A stretch of DNA of 64,000 bases from Geobacter sp. (GCA_003314535.1 POSG01000017.1:1-64000), one strand, 5' to 3'. Counted from the first letter of the stretch, positions 23,906 through 35,303 are shown. Made by a program: numbers and translations. Notes: generated from the sequence alone by a model not told the origin.

Positions 23906-25500
23906 GAAACCCTCACTTCATACGGGATTTGTCGGAAGATGATGTTTTCATGCCTGAGGCGTTCCGGGCTAATCCGGCAACCGTTACCGTAAACGATACG
24001 AGTGCCGTTGTGATGAGGTAGGGAAGCCAGTATCTCGCGGGTCAGAACGTTTCCGCCTGCTTCCGATTTGTCCCCGAGTATTCCATTGAAAAGCAGATAG
24101 ACTGCGACATCTTTCACGACACTGAGAAGGGGAGTTTTCAGGTCTGCATCGTGGGGCAGTGGTTCCCCAGTGGCAATGAAAAATACATGATGGGCGAGGT
24201 CTCTATAGCTGACAGCATCTCCTATCTGTCCTTCAGGGTTAAATAGGGGGTCCCCAAGTTGACAAAAGCGATACCCACCCCCAAGAGGTTGAATATTTTT
24301 ATGCCCTTGAACCGCGCGGGTAATACGTTGTGCTGTTATTCCCTGACAAATTTCGTTGTCCATCTCAACCATAATAAATCTACGATTCCCGCCGTCTTCT
24401 TTGTTGTAAGAAAGCACTGCATGGCCTGTCGTTCCGCTTCCGGCGAAAGAATCAAGGATGATGGAGTCTTTATCCGTAGCAACTTCCAGAATCCGGCGTA
24501 ACAATTTAGTGGGCTTGGGGGTGATGAAAACGGAAGCTGAATCCTTAAAATCACAAATCGCGAGGAGTTCTTTCTTTGCGTCTTGGGTGTGCCCGACTTC
24601 GGAATACGGCCATAGTGTTTGTGGGACTCTGCCTTGCTTAACTTCGGAGAGAAAACGCTTGAATCGGGGCATACCATTACCATCTTTACCCCACCAAATT
24701 CGCTTGTCTGCATCAAGTTCTTTAAATTTATCCTCAGAAATGACCCAGTATCTTCCAGTAGGTGGTCCATCAATGATGCGGCCAGAAGGGCATGTAATTG
24801 AATATGTACCCAAGCTGTAAGGATTGCGGGCTGACATATTATCTGACATCCATGATCCCCGTGGGTCTTTGTCCAAGTTCTTGTAGGCTTTATCTTGTGC
24901 CTCTGTTCGGGCAATGAGGTTAGGCCGCCATATTTCGGCATTCCGGGCATAAACAAGAATATAATCGTGGTCTTCTGAAAAATGCCTTGCGGAATTTTTT
25001 GGAGAATACACTTTTTGCCAGATAATTGAGGCTATAAAGTTCCGAGGTCCGAAAATCTCATCAAGCAAACCCCTGAGCGTGTGAACTTCATTGTCATCAA
25101 TGCTAAGGAAAATCGCACCGTCTTCCCTGAGAAAGTCCCGGAGCAGGGCAAGACGGGGATACATCATGCACAACCATTTATCATGTCGGGAAAGGTCTTC
25201 CGCTTCCTTCCCCACGGTCTTACCCAGCCAGTCTCGCATTTCGGGGCTGTTAACGTTATCGTTGTAAACCCAATTCTCGTTTCCGGTGTTGTAGGGGGGG
25301 TCTATATAAATGCATTTTACCTGTCCGGCATAATAGGGAAGTAGGGATTTCAGTGCAAGGAGGTTGTCTCCCTGAACCAGAAGGTTTCCACTTCCAGGTT
25401 CTCCAACAGACAAGGCATCATTGCACCTGAGTAGATGAAACGAAACCTGTTTGTGATGCTCTAAAACCGCCTTTTTTCCTATCCAATCAAGAGTTGGCAT
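23902..25500 (-). CDS. mod: Type III DNA methyltransferase, Mod subunit
   Basis: The 532-residue protein has the motif order of beta-class amino methyltransferases: the catalytic DPPY at residues 67-70 (CIYIDPPYNTGN) comes before the AdoMet-binding FAGSGTTGHAV near residue 360. The region between, about 140-330, is the target recognition domain. It modifies the recognition sequence and supplies specificity to Res. It is the promoter-proximal gene of the pair and starts 250 bp from the island's right end. No simple-sequence repeat of the kind causing phase variation is visible in the coding region. The recognition sequence cannot be predicted. Confidence 0.93.
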   Translation of the reverse strand: MPTLDWIGKKAVLEHHKQVSFHLLRCNDALSVGEPGSGNLLVQGDNLLALKSLLPYYAGQVKCIYIDPPYNTGNENWVYNDNVNSPEMRDWLGKTVGKEAEDLSRHDKWLCMMYPRLALLRDFLREDGAIFLSIDDNEVHTLRGLLDEIFGPRNFIASIIWQKVYSPKNSARHFSEDHDYILVYARNAEIWRPNLIARTEAQDKAYKNLDKDPRGSWMSDNMSARNPYSLGTYSITCPSGRIIDGPPTGRYWVISEDKFKELDADKRIWWGKDGNGMPRFKRFLSEVKQGRVPQTLWPYSEVGHTQDAKKELLAICDFKDSASVFITPKPTKLLRRILEVATDKDSIILDSFAGSGTTGHAVLSYNKEDGGNRRFIMVEMDNEICQGITAQRITRAVQGHKNIQPLGGGYRFCQLGDPLFNPEGQIGDAVSYRDLAHHVFFIATGEPLPHDADLKTPLLSVVKDVAVYLLFNGILGDKSEAGGNVLTREILASLPHHNGTRIVYGNGCRISPERLRHENIIFRQIPYEVRVS

Positions 25501-25689
25501 TCAATCCCTCAGAACTATTCTGTAAAAGCTAGAACAACGTGTAAATATACGAAAATTTAACATTAATTGCAATTGAATCGGGGGGAGAAAATAATGGTAG
25601 ATAGATAAAAGCTTTTATTTATGAAAAAAGTTGAGAGGAGGCAGGGGGGTATTGAAAAGGTTTGTAAGTAAGAGGGGTAAGAGGATTTT

Positions 25690-25707
25690 GGTACAATATA
25701 GGTACAA
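25690..25707. promoter_or_regulatory. Arm-type integrase site candidate, right end
   Basis: GGTACAATATAGGTACAA repeats the GGTACAA pair with the same 4-bp spacer as 10289-10306 (16/18 identical), 46 bp inside the right att core. Confidence 0.5.
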
Positions 25708-25717
25708 TAAAAAATAA

Positions 25718-25747
25718 AAGGGGTTAGCTTCGGTTAGCTAACCCCTT
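25718..25747. terminator. Terminator hairpin between the island and tRNA-Phe
   Basis: AAGGGGTTAGCT (25718-25729) and AGCTAACCCCTT (25736-25747) are perfectly complementary with a 6-nt loop. A-rich DNA on the left gives a T tract on the minus strand, so it can end the tRNA-Phe transcript. Confidence 0.65.
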
Positions 25748-25756
25748 GATTCTACA

Positions 25757-25832
<76 letters not shown>

Positions 25833-25902
25833 GATTGAGCCTTCAACTTATATATCCATTTCCCCCGTCTGTCAACAGATTTTTCCCTGGTGGGGATTTC
25901 GG

Positions 25903-26466
25903 TCAGGCGCGGGAGATGAACCTGCCGTCCCGGGTGTCCACCTTGATCCTTTCGCCAGCCTCCAGGTAGGGCGGCACCTGGAGCTTCAGGCCGGTCTCCA
26001 GCACCGCTTCCTTGGTCTGTGCCTGGGCGGTCGCGTGCTTGATCGCTGGTGCGGTTTCGGTGACCAGCAGCTCCACCACCATGGGCAGGTCCACGTTCAC
26101 CAGCCGGCCCTGGAAAAGGCCCAGCACCACTTCGGTGCCGTCCAGCAGGTATGGAGCCAGGGAAGAAAACTGTTCCTCCCCCACCTCGAACTGCTCATAG
26201 TTTTCCAGGTCCATGAAGATTCCGCTCAAGCCGTCGGCATAGAGAAACTGCCCCTTGTGACGCTCGAAATCGGCCTCGTCCACCTTGTCCCCGGAACGGA
26301 AAGTCTTTTCCAGCACCTGGGAGGTGAGCAGGTTGCGGTACTTGGTCTTGACCATGGTGTTGGCCCCGCGGGCCGACGGCGACTGGAAGGCCACATCGAG
26401 TATCAGGCAGGGGGCGCCGTCGATCTGGATGACCAGCCCCCTTTTGAATTCGGACGTAGTAATCAT
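25903..26466 (-). CDS. Elongation factor P family protein with an Arg-tipped loop
   Basis: The 187-residue protein has the three beta-barrel domains of EF-P, from FKRGLVIQIDGAPCLILDV to the C-terminal KVDTRDGRFISR. The loop that reaches the peptidyl transferase centre reads SPSARGANT, with Arg33 where many EF-Ps carry a modified Lys, and it is one residue longer than the Escherichia coli loop. That resembles arginine-type or EfpL/YeiP-like paralogues. I chose the start at 26466, behind GAGGAAA; an upstream ATG adds a 15-residue tail without a good site. EF-P relieves stalling at proline-rich stretches. It lies beside the tRNA-Phe gene, outside the island. Confidence 0.85.
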   Translation of the reverse strand: MITTSEFKRGLVIQIDGAPCLILDVAFQSPSARGANTMVKTKYRNLLTSQVLEKTFRSGDKVDEADFERHKGQFLYADGLSGIFMDLENYEQFEVGEEQFSSLAPYLLDGTEVVLGLFQGRLVNVDLPMVVELLVTETAPAIKHATAQAQTKEAVLETGLKLQVPPYLEAGERIKVDTRDGRFISRA

Positions 26467-26630
26467 GTTTCTTTTCCTCGCTGAATGAAATTTCTTCCAC
26501 CTTAGTACCATAAATCCCCGTGAAAAGACAACACTCCACCGTTCCTTTCCGGGTTGAACAAGGTGGTGGTGTGGAGTAGAGTTGAATCAGGCTGGTTCTC
26601 CGGCGAAATTCTTTCAGGAGAGAGGACGGC

Positions 26631-29318
26631 ATGGTTTCCTGGCACACCCTTTCCGTTGAAGAAGCAAGTGACCTGCTGCGTACCGACCCTGTCAGAGGGA
26701 TCGACGGACCGGAAGCCAAGCGCCGCTTGGCGGAGCATGGCCCCAACGAACTGCCGACTGCCCGGGGCATTTCACCGTGGGCAATTTTCCTGGAACAGTT
26801 CAAGAATGTGCTCATCGTGATCTTGCTGATCGCAACGGCAATTTCGGCGGTTCTCGGACACGAATCCGAAGCGGTTGCGATTACGGTCATCGTGCTGTTT
26901 GCGGTTTTTCTCGGGTTCATCCAGGAGTATCGCGCGGAGCGTTCCATCGATGCATTGCGGAAAATGGCCGCACCGGCAGCGCTGGTCATTCGGGATGCGG
27001 TCGAGGTGCAGGTACCGGCGCGCGACCTGGTGCCGGGCGACCTGGTGCTGCTTTTGGCGGGCAACCGGGTGCCGGCCGATATCCGGCTGCTGGAGTCGAT
27101 CAACCTCCGGGTCGACGAGGCATCGCTCACGGGAGAGTCGTTGCCGGTGGAGAAGCAACCCGGAATCGTCGACGGCCCTGACGTTCCTGTCGCCAACAGG
27201 CGCAACATGGTCTACGCCGGTACGACGGTATCCTACGGCCGGGGCCGGGGCGTTGTCGTCGCCACCGGCATGGAGACCGAGTTCGGCGGGATCGCCAGGA
27301 TGCTGCAGACGGTCGAGACCGGACGGACGCCGCTGCAGAAGAACCTGGACAAGGTCGGCAGGGTATTGGCCTGGTCAACGCTCGTGGTGGTTTCCCTGAT
27401 TGTTGCCGCCGGCCTGCTGCGGGGCATGCCCTTTCTGGAGATGTTCATCTTCGGCATTGCCCTTGCGGTTGCCGTTGTCCCCGAAGCCCTCCCCGCTGTC
27501 GTCACTATTTCGCTGGCGCTCGGTGTCCAGCGGATGGTCCGGCGCAATTCCCTCATCCGCCGCCTGCCCGCGGTGGAAACGCTTGGCAGCACCTCGGTGA
27601 TATGTTCCGACAAGACCGGTACCCTGACCAGGGACGAGATGACCGTTCGTGCGCTCTATGTGGCCGGCAAGATGTGGCGGGTCGCCGGAGAGGGGTATGA
27701 CCCGCACGGCACCTTTGTCTTCGAGGGGCGCGAAACGGAACCGTCTGCTTCTCTGAAAGCCCTCCTCATGGCTGCTGCCCTGGCTTCGGATGCCCATATC
27801 GCCCGGGACGGGATGAGCGGTTCCTGGCAGGTAAAGGGCGATCCCACGGAGGGCGCCCTGGTGGTGGCCGCGGCCAGGGCGGGGCTGGACAAGGCAGTCC
27901 TGGACAGACGGTTCCCGCGGGTGGACGAGATTCCCTTCAGCTCGGAGACGAAGCGCATGACCACGCTTCACCGGGGGGCCGGCGGCATGATTGCCTATGC
28001 CAAGGGCGCTCCCGAGGTGATTCTCGCATCCTGCACCCATCAGTTGATTGACGGGGAGCGCATTTTTCTCGATGACGATGGACGGGAAGCGATCGCCGAA
28101 GCCGCTGCCGACATGGCTGCCGGCGCCCTGCGGGTCCTGGCGCTGGCCTGTACGCCGGACGCAGCTATCGACGATGCGGAAGAAAAGATGGTTTTTCTCG
28201 GCTTGGCGGGGATGATCGATCCTCCCCGGCCGGAAGCGAAGGGCGCTGTCGCCATGTGCGTACAGGCGGGAATCGATGTCCGCATGGTTACCGGGGACCA
28301 CCCCCTTACCGCCCGGGCCATTGCCGATGAGCTGGGCATCCTTGCCGGCGGCAAGGTGCTGACCGGCCAGGAGCTGGAGGAGATGAGCGATGAGGAGTTG
28401 ACCCGCGAAGCCGTTGCCACCGCCGTGTATGCCCGGGTATCTCCGGCCCACAAGCTCCGGCTGGTCGCGGCACTGCAGAAATTGGGGCACGTGGTGGCAA
28501 TGACCGGCGATGGCGTCAACGATGCGCCGGCGCTCAAGAAGGCGGATATCGGCATTGCCATGGGAATCGCCGGCACGGATGTCAGCAAGGAAGCGGCGGC
28601 CATGACCCTCCTCGACGACAATTTCGCTTCCATCGTGGCGGCGGTCGAAGAGGGACGCGGGATCTTCGACAATATCAAGAAGTACCTGATGTACCTGAGT
28701 TCTTCCAATGTCGGCGAAATCCTCCTTATGGCGGGGGCTGCTGTTGCCGGGCTCCCCCTGCCACTTTCAGCCGTGCAGATCCTGTACGTGAACCTGGTCA
28801 CCGATGGGCTGCCCGCCCTGGCCCTGGCGGTCGATCCTCCGGAAGCGGACCTGATGCGGCGTCCCCCCCGCGATCCCCGTACCGGTATCTTCACGCGGCC
28901 GGTGGTGGCCCTCATGGGCCTGGGCGGGGTATGGTCGGCGGTGGTCAACCTGGCCGTATTCAGCGGCGCCCTCAGAGTCGGCTACCCGCTCGGGAAGGCC
29001 ATGAGCATGACATTCGTCTCGCTCATCATGATCCAGTTCCTCAAGGCTTACAACTACCGGTCCGACCATACCTCGGTCTTTTGGCGCCCGTTCGCCAACA
29101 GGTGGCTGAACCATGCAATTTTCTGGGAGCTGGTGCTCCTGTTCCTCACCATGACCCTTCCCGTACTGCGCGACATTTTCGGTACGTCGACCCTTACGCT
29201 CGGGGAGTGGGCGCTGCTCACCGCTGCCGCGGGCAGTGTCGTGCCGGTGATCGAAGCAGGCAAGTGGGTGATAAGGAGGCAAAGGGCAAACGGCAAAGGG
29301 CGGAAAACTGAAGACTGA
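26631..29318 (+). CDS. P2-type cation-transporting ATPase (Ca2+-ATPase-like)
   Basis: The 895-residue pump has all P-type landmarks: an N-terminal cation ATPase domain, LTGES in the actuator domain near residue 167, PEALP in helix M4, the phosphorylated Asp in DKTGTLT near residue 327, KGAPE in the nucleotide domain, TGDGVNDAP near residue 624, and C-terminal helices M5-M10. PEALP and the overall layout match bacterial Ca2+ or Na+/K+-like P2 ATPases (SERCA/PMCA group) rather than heavy-metal pumps; no N-terminal metal-binding domain is present. It likely exports Ca2+ or another divalent cation across the inner membrane. A good AGGAGAGAGG precedes the ATG. Ion specificity is inferred. Confidence 0.9.
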   Translation: MVSWHTLSVEEASDLLRTDPVRGIDGPEAKRRLAEHGPNELPTARGISPWAIFLEQFKNVLIVILLIATAISAVLGHESEAVAITVIVLFAVFLGFIQEYRAERSIDALRKMAAPAALVIRDAVEVQVPARDLVPGDLVLLLAGNRVPADIRLLESINLRVDEASLTGESLPVEKQPGIVDGPDVPVANRRNMVYAGTTVSYGRGRGVVVATGMETEFGGIARMLQTVETGRTPLQKNLDKVGRVLAWSTLVVVSLIVAAGLLRGMPFLEMFIFGIALAVAVVPEALPAVVTISLALGVQRMVRRNSLIRRLPAVETLGSTSVICSDKTGTLTRDEMTVRALYVAGKMWRVAGEGYDPHGTFVFEGRETEPSASLKALLMAAALASDAHIARDGMSGSWQVKGDPTEGALVVAAARAGLDKAVLDRRFPRVDEIPFSSETKRMTTLHRGAGGMIAYAKGAPEVILASCTHQLIDGERIFLDDDGREAIAEAAADMAAGALRVLALACTPDAAIDDAEEKMVFLGLAGMIDPPRPEAKGAVAMCVQAGIDVRMVTGDHPLTARAIADELGILAGGKVLTGQELEEMSDEELTREAVATAVYARVSPAHKLRLVAALQKLGHVVAMTGDGVNDAPALKKADIGIAMGIAGTDVSKEAAAMTLLDDNFASIVAAVEEGRGIFDNIKKYLMYLSSSNVGEILLMAGAAVAGLPLPLSAVQILYVNLVTDGLPALALAVDPPEADLMRRPPRDPRTGIFTRPVVALMGLGGVWSAVVNLAVFSGALRVGYPLGKAMSMTFVSLIMIQFLKAYNYRSDHTSVFWRPFANRWLNHAIFWELVLLFLTMTLPVLRDIFGTSTLTLGEWALLTAAAGSVVPVIEAGKWVIRRQRANGKGRKTED

Positions 29319-29431
29319 AGGTAAAAGGCTTATCGAGGCACTACTACAGGGCGCGCTGCAGAAAAAACCTGCCATGCTTTTCCCGTCGTGGTATAAAGAG
29401 ATGTTACGAAAACGTATCCGAAGGAAAAGCA

Positions 29432-31684
29432 ATGAAGATTCTGCACAACCTCAACCCCAGGCAGCTGGAGGCCGTGCTCCATGGCGAGGGGCCGCTTCTC
29501 ATCCTGGCGGGCGCCGGCTCGGGCAAGACCCGGGTCATCGTCCACCGCATCGCCCACCTGATCCGCGAGAAAGGCGTGCCCCCCTGGCAGATCCTGGCCG
29601 TGACCTTCACCAACAAGGCGGCTGCCGAGATGAAGGAGCGGGTGGAGAAGCTCCTGGGCAGCGGGGACGCGCCGCTGATCGCCACTTTCCATTCCGCCTG
29701 CGTCCGCATCCTGCGGCGGGAGATCGATCAGCTGGGTTACTCCTCCCATTTTGCCATCTATGACGACAAGGATGCCGAACGGGTCCTGAAGGACATCATC
29801 CGCGAACTGGGCCTGGACGAGAAGAAGCACCCGGCGAAAATGTTCGCCGCGGCCATCGACGACTGCAAGAATGCCGGCAGGGCGCCGGAGGAGCTGGAAA
29901 CGGACGATCCGGCCGGAGAGATGATCGCCAGGGTCTACGCCGCGTACCAGGAGCGGCTGAAGCGCTGCAACGCCCTGGACTTCGGCGACCTGATCGTCGT
30001 CACCGTGCGGCTCTTCGAGACATTTCCCGAGGTGCTGGAGCGGTACCGGGACCGCTACCGCTGGATACTGGTCGATGAATACCAGGACACCAACCCGGTG
30101 CAGTACCGGCTGGTGCGCCTCCTGGCTGGCGACCGGATGAACCTGTGCGTCGTGGGGGACGATGACCAGTCCATCTACCGCTGGCGAGGCGCCGACATCC
30201 GCAATATCCTGGATTTCGAAAAGGATTTCCCCGGCGTTACCGTGGTCAAGCTGGAGCAGAATTACCGTTCCACCCAGACCATCCTGGCCGCGGCCGGCGC
30301 GGTGGTGAAGAAGAACCGCGGCCGCAAGGGCAAGACGCTCTGGACCGAAAACCCCGAGGGCGAACCCATCGTGCACCGCTGCCTGGACAACGAGCGGGAG
30401 GAAGCCCGCTACGTGTGCCGGGAGATTGAGCGCCATCTTCGTCGGGGCCGGGAAATGTCGGACGTGGCCGTCTTCTACCGGACCAATGCCCAGTCCCGCG
30501 TCCTTGAGGATGCCCTCATGGCCGGCGGCATCTCCTACCACATGGTGGGAGGGATGCGGTTCTACGAGCGCATGGAGATCAAAGATATCCTCGCCTACCT
30601 GAAGGTCCTGGACAACCCGGCCGACGAGGTCTCCCTGGCCCGGATCATCAACACTCCACCCCGGGGCATCGGCGGGACCACCTTCGACCGGGTGAGCGAC
30701 CTGGCCAGAGAGAGGAACATTCCGCTCATGGCCGCATTGAGGTACGCGGCTGGCGGGGACCTTCTCGGCAAGGGGCCACGCGGCAAACTCGCGGCATTCG
30801 TCGGGCTGATGGACGGCTTTGCCGCACTGGTCGACACCGTCCCCCTCCCGGAGCTGGCTGCGCGCGTCATCAGCGAGACGGGTTACGATGCGCGGCTCAA
30901 GGAGGAGCGGACCGAAGAGGCCAGGGACCGGCTCGCCAACATCCAGGAACTGCTGACCGCCCTGGACGATTTCGAGGGGACCGGCGAAGAGAAGGGGCTG
31001 TCCGCCTACCTGGAGCAGGTGGCCCTGATCTCGGACGTGGAGCGGGGGGAGCGGAACCGGAACTCGGTGACCCTCATGACCCTGCACTCGGCCAAGGGGC
31101 TGGAATTTCCCCTGGTGTTCATGACCGGCATGGAGGAGCGGCTGTTCCCCCACGTGCGCGCCCTGGACGACCCGGAGCAGATGGAGGAGGAGCGGCGCCT
31201 GTGCTACGTGGGCATGACCCGCGCCCGGGAGCGGCTCTACCTCACCAATGCCCGTCGTCGCCACTTCTACGGCCAGGAGCAGTTCAACTCGCCCTCCCGC
31301 TTCCTGTCCGACATCCCCGGCGACCTGTTGGAAGCCGACGAGGGCATGCAGCCCGGTTTCGGCTGGAACGATTCCGCAAATCGGAAAAGCGGCGATCGTG
31401 AAGGACATGGTTCGAACCTCGGCGGGAAATGGGGCGAAGCGGTCCGGTTGTCGCGGAACGCCGACATTGGATCATCCCCATCCCCGGTTCCCGACAACGA
31501 GGTGACGGTGATCCCGGAAGGGGACGTCATCTTCATCGGCCTGCGGGTGCGGCATTCCAAGTTCGGGCCCGGCACGATCCGCAAGATCGAGGGCAGGGGG
31601 GACGAGACCAAGGTCATGGTCTGGTTCGACACTGGCGGCCCCAAGAAGCTCCTGCTGCGCTTTGCCGGGTTGGAACGAATTTAG
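29432..31684 (+). CDS. uvrD: UvrD/PcrA/Rep-type DNA helicase
   Basis: The 750-residue protein is a superfamily 1A helicase. The Q motif is LNPRQLEAV, Walker A is AGAGSGKT at 26-33, motif Ia is TFTNKAA, Walker B is LVDEYQDTN, motif III is GDDDQSIYRWRGA, motif V is TLHSAKGLEF and motif VI is CYVGMTRAR. The last 60 residues (VRHSKFGPGTIRKIEGRG) match the C-terminal RNA-polymerase-binding Tudor-like region of PcrA/UvrD. It unwinds DNA 3' to 5' in nucleotide-excision and mismatch repair. UvrD, PcrA and Rep cannot be told apart from the motifs alone. AAGGAAA precedes the ATG. Confidence 0.9.
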   Translation: MKILHNLNPRQLEAVLHGEGPLLILAGAGSGKTRVIVHRIAHLIREKGVPPWQILAVTFTNKAAAEMKERVEKLLGSGDAPLIATFHSACVRILRREIDQLGYSSHFAIYDDKDAERVLKDIIRELGLDEKKHPAKMFAAAIDDCKNAGRAPEELETDDPAGEMIARVYAAYQERLKRCNALDFGDLIVVTVRLFETFPEVLERYRDRYRWILVDEYQDTNPVQYRLVRLLAGDRMNLCVVGDDDQSIYRWRGADIRNILDFEKDFPGVTVVKLEQNYRSTQTILAAAGAVVKKNRGRKGKTLWTENPEGEPIVHRCLDNEREEARYVCREIERHLRRGREMSDVAVFYRTNAQSRVLEDALMAGGISYHMVGGMRFYERMEIKDILAYLKVLDNPADEVSLARIINTPPRGIGGTTFDRVSDLARERNIPLMAALRYAAGGDLLGKGPRGKLAAFVGLMDGFAALVDTVPLPELAARVISETGYDARLKEERTEEARDRLANIQELLTALDDFEGTGEEKGLSAYLEQVALISDVERGERNRNSVTLMTLHSAKGLEFPLVFMTGMEERLFPHVRALDDPEQMEEERRLCYVGMTRARERLYLTNARRRHFYGQEQFNSPSRFLSDIPGDLLEADEGMQPGFGWNDSANRKSGDREGHGSNLGGKWGEAVRLSRNADIGSSPSPVPDNEVTVIPEGDVIFIGLRVRHSKFGPGTIRKIEGRGDETKVMVWFDTGGPKKLLLRFAGLERI

Positions 31685-31804
31685 AAGGGTGAAGAGTGAA
31701 GGGTGAAAGGTGACTTGGCCGTCGTTGGCGGTTGTCTTTTCGCGCCGTTCATGGTAGAAAAATCGTTTGGACAAAAACCGATTTCGCTTTCCGGAGTACG
31801 CAAA

Positions 31805-32092
31805 ATGAAGCTTACGAGAGAACAGGTCGAACATGTGGCGCGGCTGGCACGGCTCGAGTTGACCGAGGAGGAGAAAGACCTCTTCACCGGGCAGCTGGAC
31901 GGGATCCTGGCCTATGTGGACAAGCTGAACGAACTGGACACGGCAGGCATCCAGCCCACGTCCCACGCCGTGCCCATGGAAAACGCCTTCCGTGAGGACG
32001 TGGTGGCGCCGTCCATTGGGCTCGAAAACGCCCTGGCCAATGCCCCGGACCGTTCGGAGAGCTTTTTCCGGGTGCCGAAGGTGATAGAGTAG
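31805..32092 (+). CDS. gatC: Aspartyl/glutamyl-tRNA amidotransferase subunit C
   Basis: The 95-residue protein is typical GatC: VEHVARLARLELTEEE at the N-terminus, the YVDKLNELDT helix, then the PTSHAVPMENAFREDVV segment that wraps between GatA and GatB. I chose ATG 31805, which gives the usual family length; the open frame continues upstream without coding character. It is the first gene of gatC-gatA-gatB, which converts Glu-tRNA(Gln) and/or Asp-tRNA(Asn) to the amidated forms. Confidence 0.95.
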   Translation: MKLTREQVEHVARLARLELTEEEKDLFTGQLDGILAYVDKLNELDTAGIQPTSHAVPMENAFREDVVAPSIGLENALANAPDRSESFFRVPKVIE

Positions 32093-32130
32093 GCCCACGG
32101 CAAAGGGCAAAAGGCGCACATTTGTTACCT

Positions 32131-32186
32131 GTAGGGGCGATCCTTGTGATCGCCCAAAAGAGGGCAGACACGAGGTTTGCCCCTAC
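32131..32186. repeat. REP-like double hairpin between gatC and gatA
   Basis: GTAGGGGC (32131-32138) and GCCCCTAC (32179-32186) enclose a hairpin GGGCGATC/GATCGCCC and a second GGGCA...TGCCC hairpin. This is the typical form of a dispersed extragenic palindrome. Family membership would need a genome search. Confidence 0.5.
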
Positions 32187-32209
32187 CTGACATACGGAGA
32201 TTTCCTTTC

Positions 32210-33670
<1,461 letters not shown>

Positions 33671-33755
33671 AGTGTAAGTAGTAATGGGTGAGGGGGTATG
33701 AACTCAGCTCTTCACTCATAACTCATCACTCATCACTGTTTTTTCGGAGATACCC

Positions 33756-35195
33756 ATGAAATACCAGGCTGTCATCGGGTTGGAGGTCCACGTCCAGCTC
33801 CTCACCAATACCAAGATCTTCTGCGGCTGCTCCACCAGGTTCGGGTCCGAGCCCAACTCCCAGACCTGCCCGGTCTGTCTCGGTTTGCCCGGCGCGTTAC
33901 CCGTGCTGAACAAAAAGGTCGTGGAGTACGCCATCCGTGCCGGTCTGGCCACAAACTGCTCCATCGCGCCCCGCAGCATCTTCGCCCGCAAGAACTATTT
34001 CTACCCTGACCTGCCGAAAGGCTACCAGATCAGCCAGTACGAGCTCCCCATCTGCACGGACGGCCACCTTGACATCCAGGTCGACGGCGAGACCAAGCGG
34101 ATCGGTATCACCCGCATCCACATGGAGGAGGACGCGGGCAAACTGGTGCACATGGACACCATGGAGGCGGGCGAGAAATCCTACGTGGACCTGAACCGCG
34201 CCTGCACGCCGCTCCTGGAGGTGGTTTCCGAGCCGGACCTCAGGAGCGCCGACGAGGCGGTGGCCTATCTCAAGCAGCTGCACCAGATCGTGGTCTACCT
34301 GGGGATCTGCGACGGCAACATGGAGGAGGGGAGCTTCCGCTGCGACGCCAACGTGTCGCTCATGCCGGTCAGCTCTAACGAGTTCGGTACCCGGGCCGAG
34401 CTGAAGAACATCAATTCGTTCCGCTTCGTCAAGCAGGCCATCGAGTACGAGATCGAGCGCCAGGCTGAGATCCTGGAGGAGGGGGGGACCGTAATCCAGG
34501 AGACGCGGCTGTTCGATCCGGCCACCGGAACGACCCGCTCCATGCGCAGCAAGGAGGAGGCCCACGACTACCGCTACTTCCCGGACCCGGACCTGGTCCC
34601 GCTGGTCGTCTCCGACCGCTGGATCGGGGAAATCAGGAGCACCCTGCCGGAGCTGCCGGACGCCAAGAGGCAGCGCTATACGACCGAACTGGGACTTCCC
34701 GACCTTGACGCGGAAGTGCTGTCCTCGTCCAGAGACATCGCCGACTACTTCGATGCCTGCGTCACCCTCTACCCCCAGGCAAAGCCCGTATCCAACTGGG
34801 TCATGGGCGAGGTAATGCGGGCGCTGAAGGAAGACAATCGCGACATCGCCGAGTGCCCGGTAACGCCGGCCCTGCTCACCGAGATGCTCAAGCTGGTGGA
34901 AAAGGGCACCATCTCCGGCAAGATCGCCAAGACCGTGTTCGATGAAATGTACAAGACCGGCAGGGAACCGGCCCGGATCGTGGAGGAAAAGGGGCTGGTG
35001 CAGGTGTCGGACAGCGGCGCCATCGAGAAAATCATCGATGAGGTCATGGCGGCAAACGCCGACAAGGTCGAGGAATACCGCAGCGGCAAGGACAAGCTGT
35101 TCGGCTTCTTCGTCGGCCAGGTCATGAAGGCCAGCAAAGGGAAGGCCAATCCGGCACTGGTGAACGAACTGCTGCTGAAGAAGCTGCAGGGGTAA
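33756..35195 (+). CDS. gatB: Aspartyl/glutamyl-tRNA amidotransferase subunit B
   Basis: The 479-residue protein is full-length Gat[16 protein letters not shown] is the N-terminal signature, CGCSTRFG and CPVCLG supply the zinc-binding Cys, [11 protein letters not shown] follows, and FRCDANVSL is the conserved activation motif. The helical YqeY-like tail (about 330-479) binds tRNA. GGAG precedes the ATG. It is the last gene of the gatCAB unit and phosphorylates, then amidates, the mischarged tRNA. Confidence 0.97.
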   Translation: MKYQAVIGLEVHVQLLTNTKIFCGCSTRFGSEPNSQTCPVCLGLPGALPVLNKKVVEYAIRAGLATNCSIAPRSIFARKNYFYPDLPKGYQISQYELPICTDGHLDIQVDGETKRIGITRIHMEEDAGKLVHMDTMEAGEKSYVDLNRACTPLLEVVSEPDLRSADEAVAYLKQLHQIVVYLGICDGNMEEGSFRCDANVSLMPVSSNEFGTRAELKNINSFRFVKQAIEYEIERQAEILEEGGTVIQETRLFDPATGTTRSMRSKEEAHDYRYFPDPDLVPLVVSDRWIGEIRSTLPELPDAKRQRYTTELGLPDLDAEVLSSSRDIADYFDACVTLYPQAKPVSNWVMGEVMRALKEDNRDIAECPVTPALLTEMLKLVEKGTISGKIAKTVFDEMYKTGREPARIVEEKGLVQVSDSGAIEKIIDEVMAANADKVEEYRSGKDKLFGFFVGQVMKASKGKANPALVNELLLKKLQG

Positions 35196-35303
35196 GCGTG
35201 TCCGGAGGGTGATTCCGAAAAGAACTCATGTTTTTGACGGGATTGCCGATACTTTTCCAGGAAGTGAAAACCACCAGGTCTGCATGATCCCCGTTGGTAA
35301 CCG

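Noticed and set aside
27375-28490. 371-codon minus-strand open frame opposite the P-type ATPase
   Set aside because: Shadow frame; all P-type motifs are on the plus strand without interruption.
29330-31408. 692-codon open frame on the minus strand opposite the helicase gene
   Set aside because: It mirrors the high-GC third-position pattern of the uvrD frame, is rich in His/Val/Gly/Gln repeats and matches no family; the plus-strand helicase is certain.
31685-31804. GAAGGGTGAAGAGTGAAGGG-type purine repeats before gatC as a tandem-repeat locus
   Set aside because: Only a few imperfect units; similar low-complexity filler occurs in other intergenic gaps here (33662-33755, 61376-61560) and shows no structure worth a feature.
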